Origin: Bacillota bacterium
GTDB lineage: Bacteria; Bacillota; Clostridia; Acetivibrionales; DSM-1351
Direction: 5' to 3'
Length of the DNA stretch: 23,729 nucleotides
NCBI GenBank assembly: GCA_023443515.1
Contig: JAEZUC010000168.1
Coordinates: forward strand, 1-23,729
In this document: positions 7,836-15,978 of the stretch, in pieces
How the letters are laid out: every line of letters starts with the position of its first letter
Position numbering within the stretch: the first letter of the stretch is position 1
Made by a program: the position numbers and the translations under genes
Notes under the pieces: generated by a model
Told to the model about the DNA's origin: nothing
Seen by the model: the letters and a program-made list of their open reading frames with translations, nothing else
The model's database searches: none

Positions 7836-8327
7836 TCATTGAGGTGGCCATTTCTTAATGATATCAGGGTAAAGTTGTGGTAGTATTTCACTGCTTTCAA
7901 TGTGTTCAAATTTTTCAAGTATTACTTCACCAAGTGCATTCAATTTGAAAGTAATGTGGTCACGTCCTACGGTATTATGCGGCCCGATATATGGCATTGT
8001 TTCAACTTTTATTAAAAAGTGAAGACGGTTTTCACCACCAATCCGTTCAATACTTAAAACTTTGTCAAAATTGGGGTCTGCACCTGGAATTTCTGTAAGG
8101 TACTTGCTATAAAAATCGTCAACAGCTTTTTGTGTATGAGCAAAAAGAAATGAAACAATAATGTCATCACACAGTTTTTCTTTTGAAGCTTCAGGTAAAC
8201 TAGAGTTGTGTTTTGCAATTGCTTTTACAAATGGGACTATTTCTGCTTCTGATTTCTTCACACTTAAATAAGTGAAAGGTGCCATAATCATCAATATCAG
8301 AACAACAGTTAGAACTTTTCTCAACAT
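7836..8327 (-). CDS. DUF3888-family secreted protein
   Basis: A 163-aa protein starting at the ATG 8327-8325 behind GGAGGTG. The N-terminus has a signal peptide or membrane anchor (residues 4-22, LTVVLILMIMAPFTYLSV). The mature part matches the DUF3888 pattern known from Bacilli and Clostridia: KLCDDIIVSFLFAHTQKAVD, then VETMPYIGPHNTVGRDHITF and LEKFEHIESSEILP. The function of this family is not known. It is transcribed away from the stalk-domain gene at 8823, with a 495-bp divergent intergenic region between them. No partner gene suggests a role. Confidence 0.75.
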   Translation of the reverse strand: MLRKVLTVVLILMIMAPFTYLSVKKSEAEIVPFVKAIAKHNSSLPEASKEKLCDDIIVSFLFAHTQKAVDDFYSKYLTEIPGADPNFDKVLSIERIGGENRLHFLIKVETMPYIGPHNTVGRDHITFKLNALGEVILEKFEHIESSEILPQLYPDIIKKWPPQ

Positions 8328-8822
8328 GCCACCTCCATAGTAATTGATTGTCTGCTATTATTCCCTAAAGCAAGTCATACAATTACGTGATTTATTGATG
8401 GTTAAGAAGGATGGCTGGATTTTATATACTTCGCATTATTTATATCATATTCAAGAACAAAACCATCATGTAAAGATCAACAGTTTTTAGGCCATAAAAT
8501 ATAAAGAGATTCAAGTAAAAATTTTGACGTTGTTTACATGTAAACAACGTCAAAATCCTTTATTGTCAAGGACTCTTTCTTGAAAGTTAAGATAAGTGTC
8601 AGGATGCTCCTATTACCCCAACTATGAAATGATCCGAAGTAAAAATGTCTATTTATTCCTTTGTTTCGACAAATTCACTTAAAATTATTGCAATTTTATA
8701 GCATATTATGGTAACATATATACGTAATTGTATTAATATGGGTGATTTGGTTATTTAAATTTTATTACTAATGGCTATATTCGCCAAGAGCGAAATTTAT
8801 AAGCAAAAAGGAGATATTAAAC
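8328..8822. other. Gene-free divergent region 8328-8822
   Basis: No coding frame of note is seen. The region separates the DUF3888 gene (minus) from the stalk-domain gene (plus) and must hold both promoters; TTGCAA at 8688-8693 is a possible -35 for the plus gene but no convincing spaced -10 follows. The one striking element is the perfect palindrome at 8521-8556. The ribosome site AAAAAGGAG stands before the plus gene. Confidence 0.5.
8521..8556. repeat. Perfect 36-bp palindrome
   Basis: The two 18-base halves are exact reverse complements (left half ATTTTGACGTTGTTTACA) with no spacer. Identity stops at the next base on both sides. On the minus strand the stem is followed by TTTTAC, so it could end leftward transcription, and CCTTT follows on the plus strand. 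As it lies in a divergent intergenic region it may instead be an operator for a dimeric regulator or a leftover terminator of a lost gene. Confidence 0.7.
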
Positions 8823-9575
8823 ATGAAATTGATGAAAAGAGTTTGTTTGTTAAGTATTGCTGCAGTTATGTTATTATCAATAGGTGTGTATGCAGGAAGT
8901 AACACTCAAAAGATAACAGCATATTTGAACAAAGGACTTACACTAGAGGTAGATGGTGAAGTACTAAAACCTACTGAAGATGACGGTAGTAGACTTTATC
9001 CGATCGTGTATAATGGCCGTACATACGTACCGGCAAAGGTAGTAGCAAATGCATTAGGAGCATCAGTTGATTATAATAGTGCTGGAAATGGAACAGTTAT
9101 AATAACTAGTGGAAACTCTAATGATAACGAAGGACAACCAACCAAAGATGGTAATACTAGCAATAACAGCAACACTAATACCAATACTAATTCAAATAGT
9201 AATATAAAATCTGTGGCATATGACTCATCTAAACAATCTACATGGTTGAAGCTAGTAGATGTAAAAGTATCAAATTTGCCTGGTGCCACATCAAACAATC
9301 ATAGGCTACTAGAAGTAACGTTTAAGAACGTATCAACTAGTGCTGTAAAGTATTCATCATATGGAGACTTAAGGATTTACGGTATAGATGACGAGGAATT
9401 TACATCAATAATAGGAATTGGATCAAAGTATCCATCAAGTGGAACAATAAATCCAGGTGAAACTAAAACTTTTTATAAAGGCTTTGTAGCTGATTCAATA
9501 GATGATCTTCAGAAGCTGGAGTATTATCCATTGTCAGCTAAAAAGGGTGACAAAACAATCGTATATAATAAATAG
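8823..9575 (+). CDS. Secreted stalk-domain (copper amine oxidase N-like) protein
   Basis: A 250-aa exported protein starting at ATG 8823 behind AAGGAG. Residues 1-24 are a signal peptide (ends VYAGS). Residues about 30-95 are a stalk domain of the copper amine oxidase N-terminal type (PF07833), with VDGEVLKPTE, NGRTYVPAKVVANALGASV and GTVII. These domains are common on clostridial surface proteins and do not imply oxidase activity. A low-complexity linker of Asn, Thr, Ser and Asp follows (about 96-128). The C-terminal 120 residues form a beta-rich domain (LRLYGIDDEEF-like region, INPGETKTFYKGFV) like the DUF4352/FxLYD ligand-binding folds. Role unknown; probably surface adhesion or binding. 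Dispersed repeat copy B begins 25 bp after the stop. Confidence 0.75.
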   Translation: MKLMKRVCLLSIAAVMLLSIGVYAGSNTQKITAYLNKGLTLEVDGEVLKPTEDDGSRLYPIVYNGRTYVPAKVVANALGASVDYNSAGNGTVIITSGNSNDNEGQPTKDGNTSNNSNTNTNTNSNSNIKSVAYDSSKQSTWLKLVDVKVSNLPGATSNNHRLLEVTFKNVSTSAVKYSSYGDLRIYGIDDEEFTSIIGIGSKYPSSGTINPGETKTFYKGFVADSIDDLQKLEYYPLSAKKGDKTIVYNK

Positions 9576-9600
9576 AATGTAAGTCGGCTATAATTTAACA

Positions 9601-9653
9601 AGGGACTGTTGCACAATGAATAAATTTATTCATTGGGTAGCAGTCCTATTTTT
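9601..9653 (+). terminator. Hairpin terminator after the stalk-domain gene
   Basis: Arms 9601-9624 and 9625-9647 pair over about 23 positions with an internal mismatch (GTTGCA opposite GGGTAGC), then ATTTTT follows. It sits 25 bp after the stop of the stalk-domain gene, so it probably serves as its rho-independent terminator, although it belongs to the dispersed repeat. Confidence 0.6.
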
Positions 9654-9715
9654 GTCACTAAAATAGTAAAATGCGGGCCCCGTAGCGCCCGCAAGTGTTG
9701 TATAATTTAATTTGC
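9601..9715 (+). repeat. Dispersed repeat, copy B
   Basis: Second copy of the element at 3658-3765, with the same order of parts: hairpin, CACTAAAATAGTAAAAT, a small GC-rich hairpin (GCGGGC / GCCCGC, about 9674-9692) and TGTTGTATAATTTAATTTGC. The two copies differ at many positions, so they are old. No transposase follows; the GH27 gene begins 150 bp on. The TATAAT could drive rightward transcription into the GH27 gene. Confidence 0.6.
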
Positions 9716-9720
9716 TGCTC

Positions 9721-9752
9721 ATTTTACCAATTTAAATAAAATATGGTAAAAT
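9721..9752. repeat. Inverted repeat upstream of the GH27 gene
   Basis: ATTTTACCA (9721-9729) and TGGTAAAAT (9744-9752) are exact inverted repeats with a 14-base AT-rich gap. The same bases contain TTTACC and TAAAAT at 18-bp spacing, a weak promoter match. It lies 113 bp before the GH27 start and directly after dispersed repeat copy B. It may be an operator over the GH27 promoter. Confidence 0.4.
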
Positions 9753-9864
9753 ACTATTTATATTGATGAAGTCTCATTATAACAATCGTACATATTTATC
9801 GAACATTCTACTTGCTTTTGTCTCACTTTTCATCACAAAACCAGTATTTTAGGAGGATATTTAA

Positions 9865-11280
9865 ATGAAAAAAATCAAACGCCTTATGGCCTTGATAGTT
9901 TTGACAGTGGTGTTTATCTCACCATTTCCGTCATCTGTCCAAAATGGCAATCAAGTGCTGGCACTGAACAACAGTCTGGGATTGACCCCGCCTATGGGTT
10001 GGAACAGCTGGAACATCTTTGGAGGTGACATCAATGAGGAAAAGATCAAGCAGATTGCAGATGCTATGGTTACATCAGGAATGAAGGATGCAGGCTATGA
10101 GTATGTCAATCTTGATGACAATTGGATGGCAAACCCCGCCCGTGACGCTAATGGAAAACTTATTCCTGATCCAAAACGTTTTCCTAGCGGAATGAAAGCT
10201 TTGGGAGATTATATTCATTCTAAAGGATTAAAATTCGGAATTTATGGTGATAGGGGAGTAACCACATGTTGCAATATTCCTCAGAGTGGAAGCCAGGGGT
10301 ATGAGGAACAAGATGCGGAAACTTTCGCTTCCTGGGGTGTAGATTATTTGAAATATGATAACTGTGCTTCAGACAGTAATCTGCAGGCAGGCTACGAAAA
10401 AATGCGGGATGCTCTTTTAAAAACTGGAAGGCCTATTTTCTACAGCATATGCTGCTGGTATTTTGTAGGTCCGTGGATGATAGATTGCGGTAATTCTTGG
10501 AGAACCACAGGAGATATTAGTGACGACTGGGGAAGTATTACAAAGAATATAGATATAAACTCAAAGTCAGCCGCATATGCAGGTCCGGGCCATTGGAATG
10601 ATCCGGATATGTTGGAGGTTGGTAATGGTAAAATGACAGATACGGAATACAAAGCACATTTCAGTATGTGGTGCATGATGGCAGCTCCACTTATTGCCGG
10701 AAATGATCTCAGGAATATGACTACCGCTACCAAAGAAATTCTTACTAACAAAGAAGTCATTGCTATTGACCAAGACGCCGCAGGAGTTCAAGGTACTAAG
10801 GTAAATACTTCAGGGGAGCTTGAAGTGTGGTGTAAACCTCTAGGAACAGATGGTACTACCAAGGCAGTTGCACTCTTGAATCGAGGAGCGACTTCGGCAG
10901 ATATCACAGTCAATTGGAAAGATATAAATCTTGCCGATGGTCCTGCTACTGTTCGTGATCTTTGGGAGCATAAGGATTGCGGTACGTTCGATACAGGGTA
11001 TACAGCAAATGTACCTTCCCATGGTGTAGTGGTACTAAAAGTTCAAGCAGGCTCCAACGAAACTCCCATAATGTATGGTGATGTTGATGGAAGTGGCGTG
11101 ATTGATGCACTGGATTATTCATTAGTTAAACGGTATCTGCTGGGCCAGATTTCCTACTTTCCTGACTCAAAAGGCAAACTAGCTGCCGATGTTGATGGAG
11201 ACGATCAAATAACTGCACTGGATTTCTCATTAATCAAGCAATATTTGCTGGGGGTCATTAATGAATTTCCTGCGCATTAA
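9865..11280 (+). CDS. aga27A: GH27 alpha-galactosidase with type I dockerin (cellulosomal)
   Basis: A 471-aa exported enzyme removing alpha-1,6-galactose, probably from galactomannan, while bound to the cellulosome. ATG 9865 follows AGGAGG. A signal peptide covers about 1-33. The GH27 barrel begins GLTPPMGWNSWN; nucleophile Asp165 lies in YLKYDNC and acid/base Asp217 in RTTGDISDDW (four residues after Arg213, as in human alpha-galactosidase A); GPGHWNDPDML follows. A C-terminal beta-domain ends near 395. The dockerin (about 404-471) has two F-hand repeats, DVDGSGVIDALDYSLVKRYL and DVDGDDQITALDFSLIKQYL, each with Ala-Leu at positions 10-11, the specificity pair of C. cellulolyticum/josui dockerins. 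The architecture matches C. josui Aga27A as I recall it. It is monocistronic, with a terminator 30 bp after the stop. GH27 also includes other alpha-galactoside and beta-arabinopyranoside activities. Confidence 0.95.
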   Translation: MKKIKRLMALIVLTVVFISPFPSSVQNGNQVLALNNSLGLTPPMGWNSWNIFGGDINEEKIKQIADAMVTSGMKDAGYEYVNLDDNWMANPARDANGKLIPDPKRFPSGMKALGDYIHSKGLKFGIYGDRGVTTCCNIPQSGSQGYEEQDAETFASWGVDYLKYDNCASDSNLQAGYEKMRDALLKTGRPIFYSICCWYFVGPWMIDCGNSWRTTGDISDDWGSITKNIDINSKSAAYAGPGHWNDPDMLEVGNGKMTDTEYKAHFSMWCMMAAPLIAGNDLRNMTTATKEILTNKEVIAIDQDAAGVQGTKVNTSGELEVWCKPLGTDGTTKAVALLNRGATSADITVNWKDINLADGPATVRDLWEHKDCGTFDTGYTANVPSHGVVVLKVQAGSNETPIMYGDVDGSGVIDALDYSLVKRYLLGQISYFPDSKGKLAADVDGDDQITALDFSLIKQYLLGVINEFPAH

Positions 11281-11309
11281 ATAGTTAAGAAGAATCAAAA
11301 CCTCATAAA

Positions 11310-11347
11310 AGATCAGAAAGAACATTTTCTTTTTGGTCTTTTTTTAT
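11310..11347 (+). terminator. Rho-independent terminator after the GH27 gene
   Basis: A 13-bp stem with two G-U wobbles (arms 11310-11322 and 11327-11339, loop CATT) is followed by a run of T. It lies 30 bp after the GH27 stop codon and separates this gene from the sugar operon. Confidence 0.8.
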
Positions 11348-11494
11348 TTCACGAAAATATTATTGACATATACTCATAATAGGAAATAGGGAGAGATAAA
11401 AATAAGTTTTATTAATAATTTGTGCAATTTGAATAAAAACATGTGCACATATTAGTAAAATTCGTACATTTTCTATAATTGAGACCCGTGCTAA

Positions 11495-11517
11495 TATAAT
11501 AGTGTAACCGGTTGCAC
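11495..11517 (+). promoter_or_regulatory. Operon -10 box and LacI-type operator 1
   Basis: A perfect TATAAT (11495-11500) is followed one base later by GTGTAACCGGTTGCAC (11502-11517), a palindrome with one mismatch and a central CG. It fits the LacI-family operator pattern TGNNANCGNTNNCA. The operator covers the start of transcription, so a bound repressor would block initiation. I see no good -35, which may mean dependence on an activator. The GH27 terminator at 11310 isolates the site from the upstream gene. Confidence 0.7.
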
Positions 11518-11557
11518 AAAAATATCACGTAAGGCAGCCGGTTTTTTTAACCGGGTT

Positions 11558-11573
11558 GTGCAAACGGTAGCAC
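11558..11573 (+). promoter_or_regulatory. LacI-type operator 2 (cre-like)
   Basis: GTGCAAACGGTAGCAC has the core TGCAAACGGTAGCA, again fitting TGNNANCGNTNNCA. Its centre is 56 bp after that of operator 1, a spacing at which a looped or doubly bound repressor is plausible. The core also fits the CcpA cre consensus, so catabolite control is an alternative. A CCGGTT/AACCGG stem with a T loop lies between the two sites (11538-11554). It is in the leader, 67 bp before the regulator start. Confidence 0.65.
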
Positions 11574-11639
11574 AAAAAGTCTCTGTTTACAAAAAAATTA
11601 AAAATCAGATATAAACTAGTACTTTTGGAGGTTTTAGAA

Positions 11640-12683
11640 ATGAATTTTTCTAAGAAAATAACAATTAAAGAAATAGCAGAAATAGCGGGAGTTTCAAAAT
11701 CCACGGTATCTCGTGCAATTGATGGAAACCCAAGGATTAGCGATGAGACAAGAAACAAGATTTTCAGTATTATTGAGCAATACGGATATACACCCAATTC
11801 TGCTGCAAGAAACCTTGCCAGAAATAAAACGAACGCTATCGGAATTGTAATGCCACACGGTGAATCTGCTATATATTCAACTACATTCTTTCAGGAGACG
11901 CTCAAAGGTATATGCAATACGGTATCAGATAACAATTTTGATGTAATGATTACGGCAGGAAACCCTACGGAACCGGAAGCCATCAAAAGGCTTATCAGTA
12001 CATCAAAAGTAGACGGAATCATATTACTTAGGTCAAGTCTTCGAGACAGGAATATTGAGACGCTGCTGGAAAATAATTTTCCGTTTGTTCTTATCGGTAG
12101 CAGCAGAAGATATAAAAAAATATATAGTGTAGATAATAATAATAAGCTTGCAGCTTTTTCACTTACAAAGCATATCCTAGATAACGGAAAAGAAAGAGTT
12201 GCTTTTATAGGTGGTGTTAAAAGCTCAACCGTTACAATACAGCGTCTTGAAGGATATAAGGAATGCCTTGAAGCTTCCGGAATTGCTATCAATGAAGATT
12301 ACATATGTCAGGGAGAGTTCTCGGAGCAACATGGATATTATTCAATGAAAACGCTTATGTCAATGTCAGAAAGGCCAGACAGCGTTATTATTATGGATGA
12401 TTCCATGTGCAGTGGAGCCATGAAGTATCTTGAGGAAGAAAATATAAGTATACCCAAGGAAATTTCAATTGCATGTTTTAATGAAAGTGCATATACAAGG
12501 TATTCCAAGCCTCAAATTACAGCAGTGAAGGTTGATTCCTACCAGCTTGGACTATTGGGGGCTAAAATTCTGTTAGATGTTCTAAATGGCAAAAAAGTTG
12601 AACCTGGTTGTAAATATATAGGGCATGAAATACTTAAACGAGAATCAACATTATCAAATAAGCCTATTAATAAGTCTATTTAA
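11640..12683 (+). CDS. LacI-family transcriptional repressor of the maltose operon
   Basis: A 347-aa regulator. ATG 11640 is chosen because GGAGG lies 10 bases upstream; an in-frame TTG at 11625 overlaps that site. The N-terminal helix-turn-helix occupies residues about 8-27 (TIKEIAEIAGVSKSTVSRAI) and is followed by the hinge helix TPNSAARNLARN, which inserts in the operator minor groove in this family. Residues about 62-335 form the periplasmic-binding-protein-like sugar domain (AIGIVMPHG, VDGIILLRSS, RVAFIGG, PDSVIIMDDSM, ISIACFNES). It heads the operon behind two LacI-type operators and so probably represses itself and the genes following it until a maltose-like sugar binds. The inducer is inferred from the genes downstream. 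Confidence 0.9.
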   Translation: MNFSKKITIKEIAEIAGVSKSTVSRAIDGNPRISDETRNKIFSIIEQYGYTPNSAARNLARNKTNAIGIVMPHGESAIYSTTFFQETLKGICNTVSDNNFDVMITAGNPTEPEAIKRLISTSKVDGIILLRSSLRDRNIETLLENNFPFVLIGSSRRYKKIYSVDNNNKLAAFSLTKHILDNGKERVAFIGGVKSSTVTIQRLEGYKECLEASGIAINEDYICQGEFSEQHGYYSMKTLMSMSERPDSVIIMDDSMCSGAMKYLEEENISIPKEISIACFNESAYTRYSKPQITAVKVDSYQLGLLGAKILLDVLNGKKVEPGCKYIGHEILKRESTLSNKPINKSI

Positions 12684-12755
12684 TTGGTTAGTCTGCAGCT
12701 GGCCTATTTAAATATAATCACATTCGAAATATTAGAATAAGGGGGAATTAAACCT

Positions 12756-14147
12756 ATGAAAGCAAGAAGAATATTAAGTCTAATTGCCGCTTTAACACTT
12801 ACTGCCAGTATTTTTGCAGGATGTGGGAAAAGTACAACATCAGAGCAAAGCTCAGGAGCAACTAATTCAACAGGTGCAACTACTACAGAAAAAACTTCTG
12901 GAGGAGAGCTATACTATTTGAATTTCAAACCTGAAATAGCTGAAATTTATGACGAAATTGCGAAAGTGTATAAAGAAGAGACCGGAGTGACACTGAAGGT
13001 TGTTACAGCTGCATCAGGCACTTATGAGCAAACGTTAAAATCAGAAATTGAAAAGTCAGATGCCCCAACTTTATTCCAAATTAACGGACCAAAGGGTTAT
13101 GCAAAGTGGAAGGATTATTGTGCAGACTTAAAAGATACAGAGCTTTACAAACACTTAACAGATAAGAATCTTGCAGTTAGTGTCAATGGCGGAGTTTATG
13201 GTATTCCTTACGTGGTTGAAGGGTATGGCATCATTTATAACAATGCTATTATGAACAAATATTTTGCACTCTCAAATAAAGCTACTGATATTAATAGTGT
13301 TGACGAAATTAATGACTTCACAAAATTAAAGGCAGTTGTTGAAGATATGCAGAAGAATGCAAGTACCCTTGGTATCAAAGGAGTATTCGCTAGTACATCA
13401 TTAAAGACAGGTGAAGACTGGCGTTGGCAGACACACCTTGCAAATGTTCCTGTTTTCTATGAATTCAAGAATAATAATGTTGATTTAACAGGTGATACAA
13501 CTAAGGAAATTAAATTCCAGTATGCAGATAATTATAAAAACACTTTCGATTTATATATTAACAATTCAACTGTTAAACCAAAGATACTCGGAACAAAGCA
13601 AGTTTCTGATTCAATGGCTGAATTTGCACTCGGACAGTGCGCGATGGTTCAAAACGGTAACTGGGCTTGGGGACAGATCAAAGGCGTAGACGGAAATGTT
13701 GTTAAAGAAGAGGATGTTAAGTTCATGCCTATATACACAGGTATATCCGGTGAAGAAAATCAAGGCATTTGTGTAGGTACAGAAAACTTCTTTGCTATAA
13801 ATAAGAAGGCATCTGATGATAAGCAAAAATTAGCACAAGACTTTATTTACTGGTTATATTCAAGTGATAAAGGTAAGAGCTTTGTAACTAATAAACTAGG
13901 CTTTATTGCTCCTTTTGATACATTCTCAGATAGTGAAAAGCCAACTGATCCTCTAGCTAAAGAAGTTCTCCGCTGGTCAAGCAAGCCAGGCGCTGTTAAT
14001 GTAGCTTGGAACTTCACAGTATTCCCAAGCCAGACATTCAAGGATAAGTTCGGATCATCATTGTTACAGTATGCTCAAGGAACTAAAAAATGGGATGATG
14101 TTAAATCTCAGGTAATATCAGATTGGAAATCAGAAAGTTCAAAATAA
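12756..14147 (+). CDS. ABC sugar transporter, solute-binding lipoprotein
   Basis: A 463-aa extracellular family 1 solute-binding protein. ATG 12756 follows AAGGGGG. A lipoprotein signal ends at Cys23 (IFAGCGK), followed by a Ser/Thr-rich tether to about residue 50. The mature protein shows the two-lobe pattern of maltose-type binding proteins: APTLFQINGPKG, GGVYGIPYVVEGYGIIYN (hinge segment), GEDWRWQTH, and FALGQCAMVQNGNWAWGQI. Aromatic residues in these segments are the usual sugar-stacking positions. It delivers substrate to the two permeases that follow. Malto-oligosaccharide as ligand is inferred from the maltose phosphorylase in the operon. TATAAT at 12714-12719 could be a second promoter, but no -35 fits. 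A hairpin after the stop may raise its expression over the permeases. Confidence 0.9.
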   Translation: MKARRILSLIAALTLTASIFAGCGKSTTSEQSSGATNSTGATTTEKTSGGELYYLNFKPEIAEIYDEIAKVYKEETGVTLKVVTAASGTYEQTLKSEIEKSDAPTLFQINGPKGYAKWKDYCADLKDTELYKHLTDKNLAVSVNGGVYGIPYVVEGYGIIYNNAIMNKYFALSNKATDINSVDEINDFTKLKAVVEDMQKNASTLGIKGVFASTSLKTGEDWRWQTHLANVPVFYEFKNNNVDLTGDTTKEIKFQYADNYKNTFDLYINNSTVKPKILGTKQVSDSMAEFALGQCAMVQNGNWAWGQIKGVDGNVVKEEDVKFMPIYTGISGEENQGICVGTENFFAINKKASDDKQKLAQDFIYWLYSSDKGKSFVTNKLGFIAPFDTFSDSEKPTDPLAKEVLRWSSKPGAVNVAWNFTVFPSQTFKDKFGSSLLQYAQGTKKWDDVKSQVISDWKSESSK

Positions 14148-14168
14148 ATAAGAGAAGTTTATAAATAA

Positions 14169-14204
14169 GAAAAAGAGCTGCCCGGCAGCGAGTAGCTCTT
14201 TTTC
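14169..14204 (+). terminator. Intra-operon stem-loop (leaky terminator)
   Basis: Arms GAAAAAGAGCT (14169-14179) and AGCTCTTTTTC (14194-14204) pair exactly, with an inner GCTGC/GCAGC option. The downstream arm ends in T5. It lies between the binding protein and the first permease, where such elements stabilise upstream mRNA and lower downstream expression in sugar ABC operons. Confidence 0.6.
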
Positions 14205-14242
14205 AACATAAAGACCAATTTGTATAGGTGAGGAGTGCTTTT

Positions 14243-15091
14243 ATGGAAAAAGACATAAAAAAGTATTTTGTGATATTCGCTTTACCAACTCTTATAGCTT
14301 TTACAATAGCATTTTTGGTTCCGTTTATTATGGGTGTATATCTTTCATTTACAGAGTTTACGACTATTTCAAATGCTAAATGGGTTGGATTTTCAAACTA
14401 TGTAAAAGCATTTGAGGATGGTTCAAATTTCCTGGGAGCACTTCTATTTACATCTAAATTTGCAATCGTTGCTGTTATCACAATAAATATTTTTTCTTTT
14501 GGTATTGCATTAGCCCTTACTAAAGGATTTAAAGGAACAAATCTATTTAGAACAGTATTTTTTATGCCAAATTTAATTGGTGGTATAGTACTCGGTTATA
14601 TTTGGCAGCTCATTATTAATGGATTTTTAATTAACGTATTTGGTGTTGACATAACATTTAACGCAAATTACGGGTTTTGGGGATTGATAATACTAACCAA
14701 TTGGCAACTTATCGGTTACATGATGATAATATATATTGCAGGTATTCAGAATGTTCCGGAGGAGTTGCTTGAGGCTGCAAAAATTGATGGAGCAAAACCC
14801 ACTCAGATATTATTTAAAATAACCATTCCATTGGTAATGCCTTCAATAACAATAAGTTCATTCCTTACTTTAACAAACGCATTCAAAATGTTTGACCAGA
14901 ACTTGGCTTTAACAGCCGGTGCACCTGCTGATAAAACAACGATGCTTGCACTTGATATTTACAAGACGTTTTACGGGCGAGTAGGGTACGAAGGTGTTGG
15001 TCAGGCTAAAGCTGTTATATTTTTCATAATGATAGCGGTTATAGCATTCATCCAACTATACCTCACTCGTAGCAAGGAGGTAGAAAACTAA
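14243..15091 (+). CDS. ABC sugar permease, MalF-type
   Basis: A 282-aa inner-membrane protein with about six transmembrane helices (first at FVIFALPTLIAFTIAFLVPF). ATG 14243 lies behind GGTGAGGAG; an in-frame GTG at 14228 overlaps that site and is rejected. The conserved cytoplasmic EAA loop is at about 173-200 (LEAAKIDGAKPTQILFKITI), the contact for the ATPase. The stop codon shares its last base with the start of the second permease, so translation is coupled. It forms the membrane channel with that partner. No ATPase is encoded nearby, so a shared MsmX/UgpC-type ATPase is expected elsewhere. Confidence 0.92.
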   Translation: MEKDIKKYFVIFALPTLIAFTIAFLVPFIMGVYLSFTEFTTISNAKWVGFSNYVKAFEDGSNFLGALLFTSKFAIVAVITINIFSFGIALALTKGFKGTNLFRTVFFMPNLIGGIVLGYIWQLIINGFLINVFGVDITFNANYGFWGLIILTNWQLIGYMMIIYIAGIQNVPEELLEAAKIDGAKPTQILFKITIPLVMPSITISSFLTLTNAFKMFDQNLALTAGAPADKTTMLALDIYKTFYGRVGYEGVGQAKAVIFFIMIAVIAFIQLYLTRSKEVEN

Positions 15092-15927
15092 TGGAAACAA
15101 AAAAAAAGTTTGTTACTGGTACATTATTTACTTTAATGATAATTCTGGCTATAGCATTCCTGGCTCCGATTTTTATTGTTCTTTTAAATTCCTTTAAAGG
15201 ACAATTCTTTATTTCAGATCAACCTTTTAAGCTTCCTACCGCTGAAACATTTGCAGGACTTAAAAACTATATAAATGGTATCAAAAAAATTGGCTTCTTG
15301 CGGGCATTCGGTTATTCAACTATCATAACTATACCGTCTGTAATTGTGATCATTATATTCAATTCAATGGCAGCATGGTACATCACGAGGGTAAAAAGTA
15401 CGGTAACGAAAATTATGTATTTGGTAATAGTTGCAAGCATGATTGTTCCTTTCCAGATGGTTATGTTTACAATGTCTAAAGTTGCAAATGTTTTAAGTCT
15501 TGATAATCCGTTAGGCATAATAGTCCTCTATCTGGGCTTTGGTTCAGGTCTTTCAGTTTTCATGTTCACAGGTTTTATAAAGAGTATTCCTTTAGAGATA
15601 GAAGAATCTGCAACTATAGACGGATGCAATCCTATTAATCTTTTCTTTAGAATTGTACTTCCTATCTTAAAGCCAATTGCTATTACGATTGCTATATTAA
15701 ATGCAATGTGGATTTGGAATGATTACCTCTTGCCATATTTGGTAATCGGAAACACATACAGAACAATACCTATAGCTGTACAGTATTTACAGGGAGGATA
15801 TGGATCAAAGGATATGGGAGCTTTAATGGCTATGCTGATATTATCAATCATTCCTATAGTAGTATTCTATATTTCGTGTCAGAAGTATATTATCAAGGGT
15901 GTTGTCGCAGGGGCTGTTAAGGGTTGA
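15091..15927 (+). CDS. ABC sugar permease, MalG-type
   Basis: A 278-aa second permease with about six transmembrane helices. ATG 15091 overlaps the previous TAA by one base and has AAGGAGG upstream. The EAA loop lies at about 168-195 (EESATIDGCNPINLFFRIVL). The ending GVVAGAVKG is the standard C-terminus of MalG-like permeases. With the preceding gene and the lipoprotein it makes a carbohydrate uptake type 1 importer for an alpha-glucoside. The phosphorylase gene begins 51 bp later with its own ribosome site. Confidence 0.92.
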   Translation: METKKKFVTGTLFTLMIILAIAFLAPIFIVLLNSFKGQFFISDQPFKLPTAETFAGLKNYINGIKKIGFLRAFGYSTIITIPSVIVIIIFNSMAAWYITRVKSTVTKIMYLVIVASMIVPFQMVMFTMSKVANVLSLDNPLGIIVLYLGFGSGLSVFMFTGFIKSIPLEIEESATIDGCNPINLFFRIVLPILKPIAITIAILNAMWIWNDYLLPYLVIGNTYRTIPIAVQYLQGGYGSKDMGALMAMLILSIIPIVVFYISCQKYIIKGVVAGAVKG

Positions 15928-15978
15928 TTATAATTTATTTTTAAAAAATGGACAATACATTTATAATGGAGAACTATT

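Noticed and set aside
10440..10791. Minus-strand frames within the GH27 gene
   Set aside because: They overlap the conserved GH27 catalytic region and lack ribosome sites.
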